NCBI RefSeq assembly: GCF_025148285.1
Contig: NZ_CP102268.1
Location: 3,451,001 to 3,515,000 of the forward strand
From: Marvinbryantia formatexigens DSM 14469
GTDB lineage: Bacteria > Bacillota > Clostridia > Lachnospirales > Lachnospiraceae
Direction: 5' to 3'
DNA length: 64,000 nt
Shown here: positions 51,236 to 61,204 of the stretch, piece after piece
Position numbering within the stretch: the stretch's first letter is position 1
Layout of the letters: the number at the start of each line of letters is the position of its first letter
Notes under the pieces: generated by a model
The model's database searches: none
Told to the model about the DNA's origin: nothing
What the model saw: only the letters and a program-made list of their open reading frames with translations
Position numbers and translations under genes: made by a program

Positions 51236-52291
51236 ATGTACAGAGACCATACAAAAGTAGTGAAGATTGGGGATTGTGCCATTGGCGGCGGCAATCCGAT
51301 ACGGATACAGTCCATGACGAATACGAAAACGGAGGATGTGCAGGCGACGGTGGCGCAGATCAGGCGCCTGGAGGCGGCGGGCTGCGAGATTATCCGCTGC
51401 ACGGTGCCGACGCCGGAGGCGGCGAAGGCGGTGGCGGAGATCAAAAAGCAGATATCCATTCCGCTGGTTGCCGACATCCATTTTGATTACCGGATGGCGA
51501 TTGCGGCGATCGAGAACGGGGCGGATAAAATCCGCATCAATCCGGGCAATATCGGCGGAGCGGACCGCGTGCGCGCAGTTGTGGACGCCGCGCGGGAGCG
51601 TCAGGTACCGATCCGGGTGGGCGTGAACAGCGGCTCGCTGGAAAAAGAGCTGGTGGCAAAATACCACGGCGTGACGGCGGAGGGGCTTGTGGAGAGCGCC
51701 CTGGATAAGGTGCATATGATTGAGGAACAGGGGTACGATAACCTGGTCATCAGCATCAAATCCTCGGACGTCATGATGTGCGTGCGTGCGCATGAACTGA
51801 TTGCCGAAAAAACAAACTATCCGCTGCATGTGGGCATCACGGAGGCGGGCACGCTGCTGTCCGGCAACATCAAATCCGCCATCGGTCTGGGGCTGATTTT
51901 GTCGCAGGGCATCGGCGATACCATCCGCGTTTCCCTGACGGGCGACCCGGCAGAGGAAATCAAATCCGCAAAGCTGATCCTGCGCACCCTGGGGCTGAGA
52001 AAGGGCGGCATCGAGGTGGTTTCCTGCCCGACCTGCGGGCGCACCAGCATCGACCTTATCGGGCTGGCGAACCAGGTGGAAAACATGGTGGCGGACATCC
52101 CGCTGGACATCAAGGTAGCGGTGATGGGCTGCGTGGTGAACGGACCGGGAGAGGCAAGAGAGGCGGACATCGGCATTGCCGGCGGCAAGGGCGAAGGTCT
52201 GCTGATCAAAAAGGGCGAAGTGGTGAAGAAGCTGCCGGAGAGTGAGCTTCTGGGCGCGCTTCGCGAAGAGCTTTTGAATTGGGAGAAATAA
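51236..52291 (+). CDS. ispG: (E)-4-hydroxy-3-methylbut-2-enyl-diphosphate synthase (flavodoxin)
   Basis: It catalyses the penultimate step of the MEP isoprenoid pathway. The 351-residue protein has the N-terminal TIM barrel ('GGGNPIRIQSMTNTKTEDV', 'PLVADIHFDYRMA', 'IRINPGNIGG') and the 4Fe-4S ligands Cys264 and Cys267 (SCPTCGRTSIDL), Cys299 (MGCVVNGPGEA) and Glu306. Its stop lies 2 bp before the polC start, with the polC ribosome-binding site inside the end of ispG; this ispG-polC order is usual in Clostridia. Confidence 0.97.
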   Translation: MYRDHTKVVKIGDCAIGGGNPIRIQSMTNTKTEDVQATVAQIRRLEAAGCEIIRCTVPTPEAAKAVAEIKKQISIPLVADIHFDYRMAIAAIENGADKIRINPGNIGGADRVRAVVDAARERQVPIRVGVNSGSLEKELVAKYHGVTAEGLVESALDKVHMIEEQGYDNLVISIKSSDVMMCVRAHELIAEKTNYPLHVGITEAGTLLSGNIKSAIGLGLILSQGIGDTIRVSLTGDPAEEIKSAKLILRTLGLRKGGIEVVSCPTCGRTSIDLIGLANQVENMVADIPLDIKVAVMGCVVNGPGEAREADIGIAGGKGEGLLIKKGEVVKKLPESELLGALREELLNWEK

Positions 52292-52293
52292 GA

Positions 52294-55200
52294 ATGGAGA
52301 GAGCTTTCACGGAAGTTTTTCCGGGATTGAAGGTAAAAGATGAGGTAAATGATCTGCTGACAAAGGTAACGGTTGCGAAAGTGACCGTTACTTCTGCGAA
52401 GGACTTTCTGCGCGTATTTATTGTCAGCGAGGTCTGGATACATAAAAAATTTATTTACGAGATTGAGCAGGCAATCTGCGACCAGTGCTTTGACGGCAGT
52501 CCGATTACGGTGAAGATTATTGAAAAATTTCACCTTTCGGGGCAGTATACGGCGCAGAATCTGTTCCCGCTGTACAAAGACAGCATTCTGCTGGAGCTGC
52601 GCAACTACAGCATGTTCGAGTACAACCTGCTGCGCCATGCCGAGTGCGATTTCCCAGCGCCTGACAGTATGCATATGACGATTGAAAAATCGGTCATCGC
52701 GCATGGAAAGGCGGAGGAGCTGATCCGCATTCTGGAAAAGGTGTTCTGCGAGCGCTGCGGGCTTTCCCTGAAGATTACGCTGGAGGAAAAGGAGCCGAAG
52801 GAGAGCCGCGCGCGCCAGAACAGCGACCTTATGATCGAGCAGGAGGTGCAGGCGATTGCCGACCGCGTGCGCAAAAATAAGCAGGCGGCGGAGGCGGACG
52901 AGCTGATGATCGGCGACGAACCGGCGGCGCAGCCGCGCGCACAGGCGCAGACGGCAGGCGCACCGCAGGCAAAGAAGCCGGCAGAAGGGCAATTTGCAAA
53001 AGGCGCACAGGGCGGCGCGCCGCAGAAGGGCAATGGCGGCAGAGAGTACGGCAGGGACGGCGGTCGCGGCGGCTTTACACGCAGGAGCGAATACCGCCGA
53101 CCGCTGCGCCAGTCGGACAATCCCGATGTTATATACGGACGGGACTTTGAGGACGAGCCGATTCCCATCAGCAGCATTGAGCATGAAATGGGCGAGGTAG
53201 TCATCCGCGGACAGATCCGTGCGCAGGAAATGCGCGAGCTGCGCAACGAAAAATTCCTCATGATTCTGGAGGTGACGGATTTTACTGACACGATCGTGGT
53301 AAAACTGTTTTTGCAGGCGGAGCAGGCGAAGGCGCTCGGCGATACGCTGAAGAAGGGCGCGTTCGTCAAGGTGAAGGGCGTCACCAATATTGACCGGTTC
53401 GACAGCCAGCTTGGTATCGGCTCGGTGACGGGCATCAAAAAGGCGGCGGATTTCCGCGTGGGTCGCACAGATACGTATCCGCAGAAACGGGTGGAGCTGC
53501 ACTGCCACACAAAGATGAGTGATATGGATGGTGTTTCCGAGGTGAAGGATATCGTGAAACAGGCGTATAAATGGGGACATCCGGCGATTGCCATCACGGA
53601 CCACGGGGCAGTGCAGGCGTTCCCGGACGCCAATCACGTCATCGAGGACATTGACCGCGCTTACCGGGATGCCTACAAGGAGGACCATCCGGAGGTGACG
53701 AAGGACGAATTAAAGAAAATCTCCCATCCCTTCAAGGTGTTATATGGGGTGGAGGGTTATCTGGTCGATGACCTGCAAAAGCTTGTCACAAATTCCAAAA
53801 ATCAGGCGATTGAGAGCACCTGCGTGGTGTTCGACCTGGAGACGACCGGCTTTAGTCCGACGCAGAACCGCATTATCGAGATCGGCGCGGTGAAGGTGGA
53901 AAACGGTGAGATTACCGACCGTTTTTCAACCTTTGTAAACCCGCAGGTGCCGATTCCGTTCCGCATCGAGCAGCTCACCAGCATCAATGACAACATGGTG
54001 ATGGATGCGCCGACCATCGAGCAGGTGCTGCCGGAGTTTCTGGATTTTGTCGGCGACGCGGTGCTGGCGGCGCACAACGCCTCCTTTGACGTCAGCTTTA
54101 TCGAGGAAAACATGAGGCGGCTTGGTCTGTGGCGCGATTTTACCTACGTGGATACAGTGGCGCTTGCCCGCGTGCTGCTGCCTCAGCTTAACCGCTTTAA
54201 GCTGGACACGGTGGCGAAGGCGCTGCATGTGCAGCTTCAGCACCATCACCGGGCGGTGGACGACGCCGAGTGTACGGCAGGTATTTATCTGAAATTTATG
54301 GAAATGCTGAAACTGCAGGGGGCGGATACCTTCGATCAGGTCAACGAGCTGGGAAGCGCGTCGCTGGACCAGATCAAGAAGCTGCCCACCTACCATGTGA
54401 TTATTCTGGCGAAGAACGACGTCGGGCGGGTAAATCTTTACCGGCTGGTTTCGTTTTCGCATCTGCAGTATTACAACCGGCGGCCGCGCATCCCGAAGAG
54501 TGCCTTAAACCAGTACCGGGAGGGGCTGATCGTCGGCTCCGCCTGCGAGGCGGGCGAGCTGTTCCGGGCGGTGCTGGAGGGGAAGAGCGAGCCGGAGATT
54601 GCCCGGATCGTTGACTTTTACGATTATCTGGAAATCCAGCCCATCGGAAATAACGCCTTCCTGCTGAAGGAGGATAACGATATCAATTCCGAGGAGGATT
54701 TAAGAGAACTGAACCGGAAAATCGTCCGGCTGGGCGAGCAGTTTAACAAGCCGGTGGTGGCGACCTGCGACGTGCATTTCTTAAATCCGGAGGATGAGAT
54801 TTACCGCCGCATCATCATGGCGGGCAAGGGCTTTAAGGACGCCGACGAGCAGGCGCCCCTGTTTCTGCGCACGACGGAGGAAATGCTCAAAGAGTTTGCT
54901 TATCTGGGCAGCGAGAAGGCGGAGGAGGTCGTCATTACAAACACCAACAAAATCGCCGATATGTGCGAGAAGATTTCGCCTGTGCGCCCGGATAAATGTC
55001 CGCCGGTCATTCCGGATTCGGACAAGACGCTGCGCACCATCTGCTACAACCGCGCGCATCAGATTTACGGCGAGAAGCTGCCTCCGATCGTTACCGAGCG
55101 GCTGGAGCGCGAGCTGAACTCCATTATTTCCAACGGATTTGCCGTTATGTATATCATCGCCCAGAAGCTGGTGTGGAAGTCGAACGCGGACGGCTATCTG

Positions 55201-56886
55201 GTCGGCTCCCGCGGCTCCGTCGGTTCCTCCTTTGTGGCGACGATGGCGGGAATCACCGAGGTAAATCCGCTGAGCCCGCACTATTACTGCGAGGACTGCC
55301 ACTATTACGATTTTGATTCTGACGAGGTGAAGGCGTACTCCGGACGCGCCGGGTGCGATATGCCGGATAAAAACTGTCCGGTGTGCGGCGCGCCGCTGCG
55401 CAAGGAGGGCTTTGATATTCCCTTTGAGACCTTCCTGGGCTTTAAGGGAAACAAGGAGCCTGATATTGACCTTAATTTCTCCGGCGATTATCAGGGTAAC
55501 GCCCACCGCTACACCGAGGTTATTTTCGGCGAGGGACACACCTTCCGCGCCGGGACGGTCGGCACGCTGGCGGATAAGACGGCGTTCGGCTATGTGAAAA
55601 AATATTACGAGGAGCACGGGCAGCGCAAGCGCACCTGCGAGATTAACCGCATTGTGGAGGGCTGCGTGGGCGTGCGCCGCACCACCGGACAGCATCCGGG
55701 AGGTATCATCGTGCTGCCGCACGGAGAGGAGATTTATTCCTTCACGCCCATCCAGCACCCGGCGAACGATACGGAGACGGATATCATCACAACGCATTTT
55801 GATTATCACTCCATCGACCACAACCTTTTAAAGCTGGATATTCTCGGACACGATGATCCGACGATGATCCGTATGCTGGAGGATCTGACCGGACTGCACG
55901 CGCAGGATATTCCGCTGGATGATAAGAGCGTCATGTCGCTTTTCCAGAGCACGGAGGCGCTCGGCGTCACGCCGGAGGAGATTCTCGGCTGCCCGCTCGG
56001 TTCTCTGGGTATTCCGGAGTTTGGAACCGAATTTGTTATCCAGATGCTTCAGGATACAAAGCCGCAGAGCTTTTCCGACCTTGTCCGTATTTCCGGGCTT
56101 TCGCACGGGACGGACGTGTGGCTGGGCAACGCGCAGACACTTATCCAGGAGGGCAAGGCGACGATTTCTACCGCCATCTGTACGCGCGACGATATCATGA
56201 CGTACCTTATCCGGATGGGGCTGGACAGCGAGCTGTCGTTTACGATTATGGAAAGCGTGCGTAAGGGCAAGGGCTTAAAGCCGGAGTGGGAGAAAGAAAT
56301 GAAGGAGCACGATGTGCCGGACTGGTACATCTGGTCGTGTAAAAAGATTAAGTACATGTTCCCGAAGGCGCACGCGGCGGCGTATGTCATGATGGCGTAC
56401 CGCATCGCCTACTGCAAGGTGTACTATCCGCTTGCTTACTACGCGGCGTACTTCAGCATCCGCGCCTCGGCATTCAACTACGAGCTGATGTGTCTCGGAC
56501 ATGAGCGGCTGCTGGCGCACATGAAGGAATACAAGAAAAATTACGACTCATTGACGAAAAAAGAACAGGATACCTACAAGGATATGAAGAGCGTACAGGA
56601 AATGTACGCACGCGGCTTCGAATTTGTCCCCATCGATATCAATAAGGCGGATGCCAGCCGCTTCCAGATTGTCGACGGAAAGCTGATGCCGTCGCTGTGC
56701 AGCATCGACGGTCTGGGCGACAAGGCGGCGGAGGCGGTCGTGGAGGCGGTCAAGGACGGCCCCTTCCTGTCGAAGGATGACTTCTGGCAGCGCACAAAGG
56801 TGCCGAAGAGCGTCATCGACGTCATGTCCGATCTGGGACTGCTCGGCGATTTGCCGGAGACAAACCAGTTATCATTATTTGACTGA
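52294..56886 (+). CDS. polC: DNA polymerase III alpha subunit, PolC type
   Basis: The replicative polymerase of low-GC Gram-positives, 1530 residues from the ATG seven bases after GGGAGA. In order: N-terminal domain, an Ala/Gln/Gly-rich linker (about 205-275), OB-fold ('MGEVVIRGQIRAQEMRELRN'), PHP domain starting HCH (403-405), an inserted DEDDh proofreading exonuclease with Asp514 and Glu516 (FDLETTGFSP), then palm and fingers with Asp1057 and Asp1059 (PDIDLNFSGD), a Cys zinc motif (CEDC...CPVC) and the C-terminal helix-hairpin-helix region ending QLSLFD. Slightly longer than typical PolC because of the linker. Confidence 0.97.
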   Translation: MERAFTEVFPGLKVKDEVNDLLTKVTVAKVTVTSAKDFLRVFIVSEVWIHKKFIYEIEQAICDQCFDGSPITVKIIEKFHLSGQYTAQNLFPLYKDSILLELRNYSMFEYNLLRHAECDFPAPDSMHMTIEKSVIAHGKAEELIRILEKVFCERCGLSLKITLEEKEPKESRARQNSDLMIEQEVQAIADRVRKNKQAAEADELMIGDEPAAQPRAQAQTAGAPQAKKPAEGQFAKGAQGGAPQKGNGGREYGRDGGRGGFTRRSEYRRPLRQSDNPDVIYGRDFEDEPIPISSIEHEMGEVVIRGQIRAQEMRELRNEKFLMILEVTDFTDTIVVKLFLQAEQAKALGDTLKKGAFVKVKGVTNIDRFDSQLGIGSVTGIKKAADFRVGRTDTYPQKRVELHCHTKMSDMDGVSEVKDIVKQAYKWGHPAIAITDHGAVQAFPDANHVIEDIDRAYRDAYKEDHPEVTKDELKKISHPFKVLYGVEGYLVDDLQKLVTNSKNQAIESTCVVFDLETTGFSPTQNRIIEIGAVKVENGEITDRFSTFVNPQVPIPFRIEQLTSINDNMVMDAPTIEQVLPEFLDFVGDAVLAAHNASFDVSFIEENMRRLGLWRDFTYVDTVALARVLLPQLNRFKLDTVAKALHVQLQHHHRAVDDAECTAGIYLKFMEMLKLQGADTFDQVNELGSASLDQIKKLPTYHVIILAKNDVGRVNLYRLVSFSHLQYYNRRPRIPKSALNQYREGLIVGSACEAGELFRAVLEGKSEPEIARIVDFYDYLEIQPIGNNAFLLKEDNDINSEEDLRELNRKIVRLGEQFNKPVVATCDVHFLNPEDEIYRRIIMAGKGFKDADEQAPLFLRTTEEMLKEFAYLGSEKAEEVVITNTNKIADMCEKISPVRPDKCPPVIPDSDKTLRTICYNRAHQIYGEKLPPIVTERLERELNSIISNGFAVMYIIAQKLVWKSNADGYLVGSRGSVGSSFVATMAGITEVNPLSPHYYCEDCHYYDFDSDEVKAYSGRAGCDMPDKNCPVCGAPLRKEGFDIPFETFLGFKGNKEPDIDLNFSGDYQGNAHRYTEVIFGEGHTFRAGTVGTLADKTAFGYVKKYYEEHGQRKRTCEINRIVEGCVGVRRTTGQHPGGIIVLPHGEEIYSFTPIQHPANDTETDIITTHFDYHSIDHNLLKLDILGHDDPTMIRMLEDLTGLHAQDIPLDDKSVMSLFQSTEALGVTPEEILGCPLGSLGIPEFGTEFVIQMLQDTKPQSFSDLVRISGLSHGTDVWLGNAQTLIQEGKATISTAICTRDDIMTYLIRMGLDSELSFTIMESVRKGKGLKPEWEKEMKEHDVPDWYIWSCKKIKYMFPKAHAAAYVMMAYRIAYCKVYYPLAYYAAYFSIRASAFNYELMCLGHERLLAHMKEYKKNYDSLTKKEQDTYKDMKSVQEMYARGFEFVPIDINKADASRFQIVDGKLMPSLCSIDGLGDKAAEAVVEAVKDGPFLSKDDFWQRTKVPKSVIDVMSDLGLLGDLPETNQLSLFD

Positions 56887-57001
56887 CGCCAGGGTCGAAA
56901 GGTCATGTGTTTCACGCTTGCGCGAAAAAATCCGAAGGCGTCATGGATCGTATATTTCATCTTAACCATATTTGACATTAAAGAGGAACAGGTGGTAGAA
57001 T

Positions 57002-57508
57002 ATGTTAGAAAAATTTTACCCGGATGCGTATGTGGATTCCGCATACACCATCGATTTTGAAGAATGGTATGCGCGCGGCTACCGCGGAGTGCTGTTTGAT
57101 ATCGACAATACGCTGGTGCCGCACGGGGCGCCGGCGGATGCGCGCGCGATAGCGTTTTTTGAAAAGCTGCGTGCAATCGGGCTGAAATACTGCCTGATCT
57201 CCAACAACCAGCTTCCGCGCGTGCAGCCGTTTGCGGAGGCGGTGCAGGCATATTATATTGAAAATGCGCACAAGCCCTCCGTAAAGGGCTATCAGAAGGC
57301 GATGGAGCGCATGGGAACAACGGCGCAGAACACGCTGTTTGTGGGCGACCAGCTTTTTACGGACGTTTACGGTGCGCGGCGCGCCGGTATGAAAAGCATT
57401 CTGGTAAAGCCAATCCATCCGAAGGAGGAGATACAGATTGTACTCAAACGCTATCTGGAGCGGATTGTGCTGTATTTTTACGCAAGGAAAAAGAGGAACG
57501 GGGAATGA
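57002..57508 (+). CDS. yqeG: YqeG-family HAD phosphatase
   Basis: This 168-residue HAD-IIIA protein has the nucleophile motif DIDNT (Asp33, Asp35), 'LISNNQ' as motif II and 'FVGDQLFTDVYGARRAGM' as motif IV. It starts after GAACAGGTGG. Its stop overlaps the aroK start (ATGA). YqeG homologues act on phosphatidylglycerophosphate in some bacteria; the substrate here is not certain. Confidence 0.9.
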   Translation: MLEKFYPDAYVDSAYTIDFEEWYARGYRGVLFDIDNTLVPHGAPADARAIAFFEKLRAIGLKYCLISNNQLPRVQPFAEAVQAYYIENAHKPSVKGYQKAMERMGTTAQNTLFVGDQLFTDVYGARRAGMKSILVKPIHPKEEIQIVLKRYLERIVLYFYARKKRNGE

Positions 57509-58011
57509 ACCACATTATTCTGATTGGCTTTATGGGAGCGGGAAAGACCAGCGTCGGACAGGCGCTTGCCAGAGATATGCAGCTTACCTTTGCCGACACC
57601 GACGAGCGCATTGAAGCGCAGCAGAAGAAGAAAATCAACGATATTTTCGCGCAGTACGGGGAAGCTTATTTCCGCGACCTGGAAACGGATATGCTGCATC
57701 AGCTTCAGACGGAGGAGCAGCGCCTGGTGATCTCCGTGGGCGGCGGACTGCCGGTGCGCCGGGAAAACCGGGAGCTTCTGCGAAAGCTTGGCACCGTCGT
57801 CTATCTGCAGGCGCAGGTGGAGACGCTTGTGGGACGGCTGCGGGGAGATACCACCCGGCCGAAGCTGGCAGGCGGCGATCTGCGGGAAAAAATCGAGACG
57901 CTCATGCAGCAGCGGGAGGCGTTCTACCTGGAGGCGGCGCAGCTTCTGGTCGCAACCGATAAGAAAAGCGTCAAAAATATCATAAAGGAGATAGAGGATT
58001 ATGTTTTATGA
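57505..58011 (+). CDS. aroK: Shikimate kinase
   Basis: It phosphorylates shikimate in aromatic amino-acid synthesis. The 168-residue protein has the P-loop GFMGAGKTS (8-16), the shikimate-binding DTDE (31-34), 'YFRDLE', 'ISVGGGLPV' and the lid region 'GDTTRPKLAG'. It overlaps yqeG by 4 bp and the next gene by 11 bp, forming a tight operon. Confidence 0.95.
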   Translation: MNHIILIGFMGAGKTSVGQALARDMQLTFADTDERIEAQQKKKINDIFAQYGEAYFRDLETDMLHQLQTEEQRLVISVGGGLPVRRENRELLRKLGTVVYLQAQVETLVGRLRGDTTRPKLAGGDLREKIETLMQQREAFYLEAAQLLVATDKKSVKNIIKEIEDYVL

Positions 58012-59068
58012 AAAAGTGTATGATGTAATGAAAGAAAAAAATATCGACGCCGTTGTCGTATCGGACGGCGCCAATATGCGTTACCTGAGCGGCTTCCGCG
58101 GAGCGACAGGCTATCTGTATATTTCCGCAAAGCGCCGCGTGCTGGCGACCGATTCCCGCTACACAACGATGGCGAAGGAGGAAGCACCGGACTTTGAAGT
58201 GGTGGACCCCGGAGCGGAGCGCAACTACGGGGAGCTTTTAAACGGTCTGATGGAGCAGGACGGAGCGGAAAAGGTCGGCTTTGAGGACCAGTATCTGCTT
58301 TACAGCTCCTACAGCAGGCTGCAGGAAGCGTGCAAAGGAAAGCTGACCACGCCGCTCGGCGACAGTCTCGATCTGCTGCGCAGCGTCAAGACGGAGCAGG
58401 AGCTTGTTTATCTGGCAAAGGCGGAGGAAATCGGCGATATGGCGTTCTCCCACATGCTGGAGGTGTTAAAGCCGGGCATGACGGAGCTGGAGGCGGCAGC
58501 AGAGCTGGAATATTTCATGAAAACACACGGGGCGGAGAATTTAAGCTTTGAGACAATCGTCGCTTCTGGCGTAAATTCTGCGATGCCGCATGCAATGCCG
58601 TCCAACAAAAAGATTGAGCCGGGCGACTTTGTGACAATGGATTTCGGCTGCCTGTACAACGGTTACTGCTCGGATATGACAAGAACCGTTGTGGTGGGGA
58701 AGGCAAATGAGAAGCAGAAGGAGATCTACGGCATCGTGCTGGAGGCACAGCTTGCCGGGCTGGAGGCGTGCAGAAGCGGCGTGCGCGGCTGTGACGTTGA
58801 TAAGGTATCCAGAGACATTATCACAAAAGCGGGCTACGGCGACTGCTTCGGACACGGTCTCGGACACAGCGTCGGGCTTTATATCCACGAGGAGCCGCGC
58901 CTGTCCAGAACCTGCGAGGTCGTGCTTCAGCCTAATATGATCGAGACGGTGGAGCCGGGAATCTACGTGCCGGGCTTCGGCGGCGTGCGCATTGAGGATA
59001 TGGTCGTGGTGACGGAAGGAAAGTGCCGCAATCTGGCGCATTCTCCGAAAGAATTGATTGAATTATAA
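58001..59068 (+). CDS. M24-family Xaa-Pro aminopeptidase
   Basis: The 355-residue protein has a creatinase-like N-terminal domain (1-125) and a pita-bread catalytic domain with the metal ligands in DFGCLYNGYCSDMTRT (two Asp), HGLGHSVGL (His), ETVEPGIYVP (Glu) and VRIEDMVVV (Glu). It removes N-terminal residues preceding proline in cytoplasmic peptides. The gene commonly sits just before efp in Firmicutes, as here. Confidence 0.95.
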   Translation: MFYEKVYDVMKEKNIDAVVVSDGANMRYLSGFRGATGYLYISAKRRVLATDSRYTTMAKEEAPDFEVVDPGAERNYGELLNGLMEQDGAEKVGFEDQYLLYSSYSRLQEACKGKLTTPLGDSLDLLRSVKTEQELVYLAKAEEIGDMAFSHMLEVLKPGMTELEAAAELEYFMKTHGAENLSFETIVASGVNSAMPHAMPSNKKIEPGDFVTMDFGCLYNGYCSDMTRTVVVGKANEKQKEIYGIVLEAQLAGLEACRSGVRGCDVDKVSRDIITKAGYGDCFGHGLGHSVGLYIHEEPRLSRTCEVVLQPNMIETVEPGIYVPGFGGVRIEDMVVVTEGKCRNLAHSPKELIEL

Positions 59069-59104
59069 AAAACTGTTGAAATGCAGACAGTTTTATTATA
59101 CAAT
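59068..59104 (+). promoter_or_regulatory. Hairpin and promoter ahead of efp
   Basis: AAAACTGT / ACAGTTTT form an 8-bp stem that may weakly terminate the peptidase transcript. TTGAAA (59076) and TACAAT (59099), 17 bp apart, overlap it and would start an efp transcript. Confidence 0.5.
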
Positions 59105-59163
59105 ACTTTTAATTATGGGAATGTATATGTTCCATACCTGTTAATCGAAGGAGGAAAATTTGC

Positions 59164-59721
59164 ATGATATCAGCAGGAGATTTTAGAAATGGCGTAACAC
59201 TGGAAATTGAGGGAAATGTATACCAGATTGTAGAATTCCAGCATGTAAAACCGGGAAAGGGCGCTGCATTTGTCAGAACAAAGCTGAAAAATATTATCAA
59301 CGGCGGCGTTGTAGAAAAAACCTTCCGCCCGACAGAAAAATTCCCGCAGGCACGTATTGAGCGTGTAGATATGCAGTATCTGTATTCAGACGGAGATCTG
59401 TTCCACTTTATGAACGTGGAGACTTACGACCAGATCGCGCTCAGCCAGGAGGATATCGGCGACGCGCTGAAGTTTGTAAAAGAAAATGAAATGGTTAAGG
59501 TATGCTCCTACAACGGCAACGTATTTGCGGTAGAGCCGCCTCTGTTTGTAGAACTGGAGATCACGGATACAGAGCCGGGCTTCAAGGGCGACACCGCGCA
59601 GGGCGCGACCAAGCCGGCAGTGGTGGAGACAGGCGCTACGGTTTATGTGCCGCTGTTTGTAAACCAGGGGGACAAGATCAAGATCGATACCCGCACGGGA
59701 GAATATCTGTCCAGAGTATGA
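59164..59721 (+). CDS. efp: Elongation factor P
   Basis: The 185-residue translation factor relieves ribosome stalling at polyproline. It has '[17 protein letters not shown]', the loop '[12 protein letters not shown]' with the modifiable Lys32, and the C-terminal '[17 protein letters not shown]' signature. GGAGG precedes the ATG. Confidence 0.98.
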   Translation: MISAGDFRNGVTLEIEGNVYQIVEFQHVKPGKGAAFVRTKLKNIINGGVVEKTFRPTEKFPQARIERVDMQYLYSDGDLFHFMNVETYDQIALSQEDIGDALKFVKENEMVKVCSYNGNVFAVEPPLFVELEITDTEPGFKGDTAQGATKPAVVETGATVYVPLFVNQGDKIKIDTRTGEYLSRV

Positions 59722-59851
59722 TGCTTCCGGGATTCCGGAAGTGCGCAGCGCGCAGAAAACGGTGCATCATATTGTGACGATGTCAGTATAAAAAGGGCGA
59801 TAGGTTGCACAAAAGCGAATCTATCGCCATATTCATTAAAAGGAGATTATT

Positions 59852-61198
59852 ATGGGAAAATATTTTGGAACCGACGGCTTCCGCGGGGAAGCAAATGTGA
59901 ATCTGACGGTGGAGCACGCCTATAAGGTGGGTCGTTTCCTGGGATGGTACTTCGGAAGAGACCACAAGGCGAATATCGTTATCGGAAAGGACACCAGAAG
60001 AAGCAGCTATATGTTTGAGTATTCCCTGGTGGCGGGGCTCACCGCTTCCGGCGCGGACGCTTACCTGCTTCACGTTACCACCACACCCAGCGTGTCCTAC
60101 GTGGTGCGCACAGAGGAGTTTGATTGCGGCATCATGATTTCCGCCAGCCACAATCCTTTCTACGACAACGGTATCAAGCTGATCAACCGCAGCGGTCACA
60201 AGATGGACGCCGGGGTTGAGGATATGATCGAGCAGTATATCGACGGGGAACTGGAGGAAATCCCCTTTGCGACCAGAGAACACATTGGCCGCACCATCGA
60301 TTATGTGGCGGGCAGAAACCGTTACATCGGTTATCTGATTTCCCTGGCGACGCGCTCCTTCAAAAAATACCGCATTGGACTGGACTGCGCGAACGGCAGC
60401 TCCTCCGCAATCGCCAAGAGCGTGTTTGATGCCCTCGGCGCAAAGACCTATGTCATCCACAACGAGCCGGACGGCGTTAATATCAATACAAATTGCGGTT
60501 CCACCCACATTGAGGCGCTGCAGGCGCTGGTGCGCGAGAAAAAGCTGGATGTCGGTTTTGCCTACGACGGCGACGCGGACCGCTGCATCGCGGTCGATGA
60601 GGACGGCAATGTGGTGGACGGCGACCTTATCATGTATGTCTGCGGAAAATATCTGAAGGAGAACGGCAGACTGAAAAACAATACCATTGTGACCACAGTC
60701 ATGTCCAATTTCGGGCTTTACAAGGCGCTGGACCGCGAGGGTATTTCGTATGAAAAGACGAAGGTCGGCGATAAATATGTTTACGAAAATATGATGAAGA
60801 ACGGACACTGTCTGGGCGGCGAGCAGTCGGGACACATCATCTTCAGCAAGCACGCCACCACCGGCGACGGCATCCTCACCTCTCTGATGGTGATGGAGGC
60901 GATGACGGAAAAGAAGATGAGCCTCGGCAAAATGGCTGGGGAGGTAACGATTTATCCGCAGCTTCTGAAAAATGTGCGCGTGTTCGACAAGCAGGAGGCG
61001 CGCGAAAACGAGGCGGTGGTTGCGGCGATCGCTTCCGTGGAGAAGGCGCTCGGCGACGAGGGACGCATCCTGGTGCGCGAGAGCGGAACGGAACCGGTGC
61101 TGCGCGTCATGGTAGAGGCGCCGGAGCAGAAAACCTGCGAAAAATACGTGAACCAGGTAATCGATGTGCTGACAAGGCAGGGTCTGGTAGTGGAGTAA
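59852..61198 (+). CDS. glmM: Phosphoglucosamine mutase
   Basis: It converts glucosamine-6-phosphate to the 1-phosphate for UDP-GlcNAc and cell-wall synthesis. The 448-residue protein has 'KYFGTDGFRGEAN', the phospho-serine loop ISASHNPFYDNG (Ser99), the metal loop YDGDADR, the sugar loop GEQSGH and the phosphate loop 'RESGTEPVLRVM'. AAAGGAG lies upstream; a hairpin (59796-59828) in the leader has no clear role. Confidence 0.97.
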   Translation: MGKYFGTDGFRGEANVNLTVEHAYKVGRFLGWYFGRDHKANIVIGKDTRRSSYMFEYSLVAGLTASGADAYLLHVTTTPSVSYVVRTEEFDCGIMISASHNPFYDNGIKLINRSGHKMDAGVEDMIEQYIDGELEEIPFATREHIGRTIDYVAGRNRYIGYLISLATRSFKKYRIGLDCANGSSSAIAKSVFDALGAKTYVIHNEPDGVNINTNCGSTHIEALQALVREKKLDVGFAYDGDADRCIAVDEDGNVVDGDLIMYVCGKYLKENGRLKNNTIVTTVMSNFGLYKALDREGISYEKTKVGDKYVYENMMKNGHCLGGEQSGHIIFSKHATTGDGILTSLMVMEAMTEKKMSLGKMAGEVTIYPQLLKNVRVFDKQEARENEAVVAAIASVEKALGDEGRILVRESGTEPVLRVMVEAPEQKTCEKYVNQVIDVLTRQGLVVE

Positions 61199-61204
61199 TC
61201 CGGT

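Noticed and set aside
51817-53688. A 623-codon antisense frame across ispG and polC
   Set aside because: It mirrors two well-conserved genes with strong codon bias and shows no protein-like features of its own. Similar antisense frames in the glycosidase genes were dropped for the same reason.
59796-59828. Terminator between efp and glmM
   Set aside because: GGCGATAG/CTATCGCC can pair, but the loop is 17 nt and no T-run follows; the role is left open.
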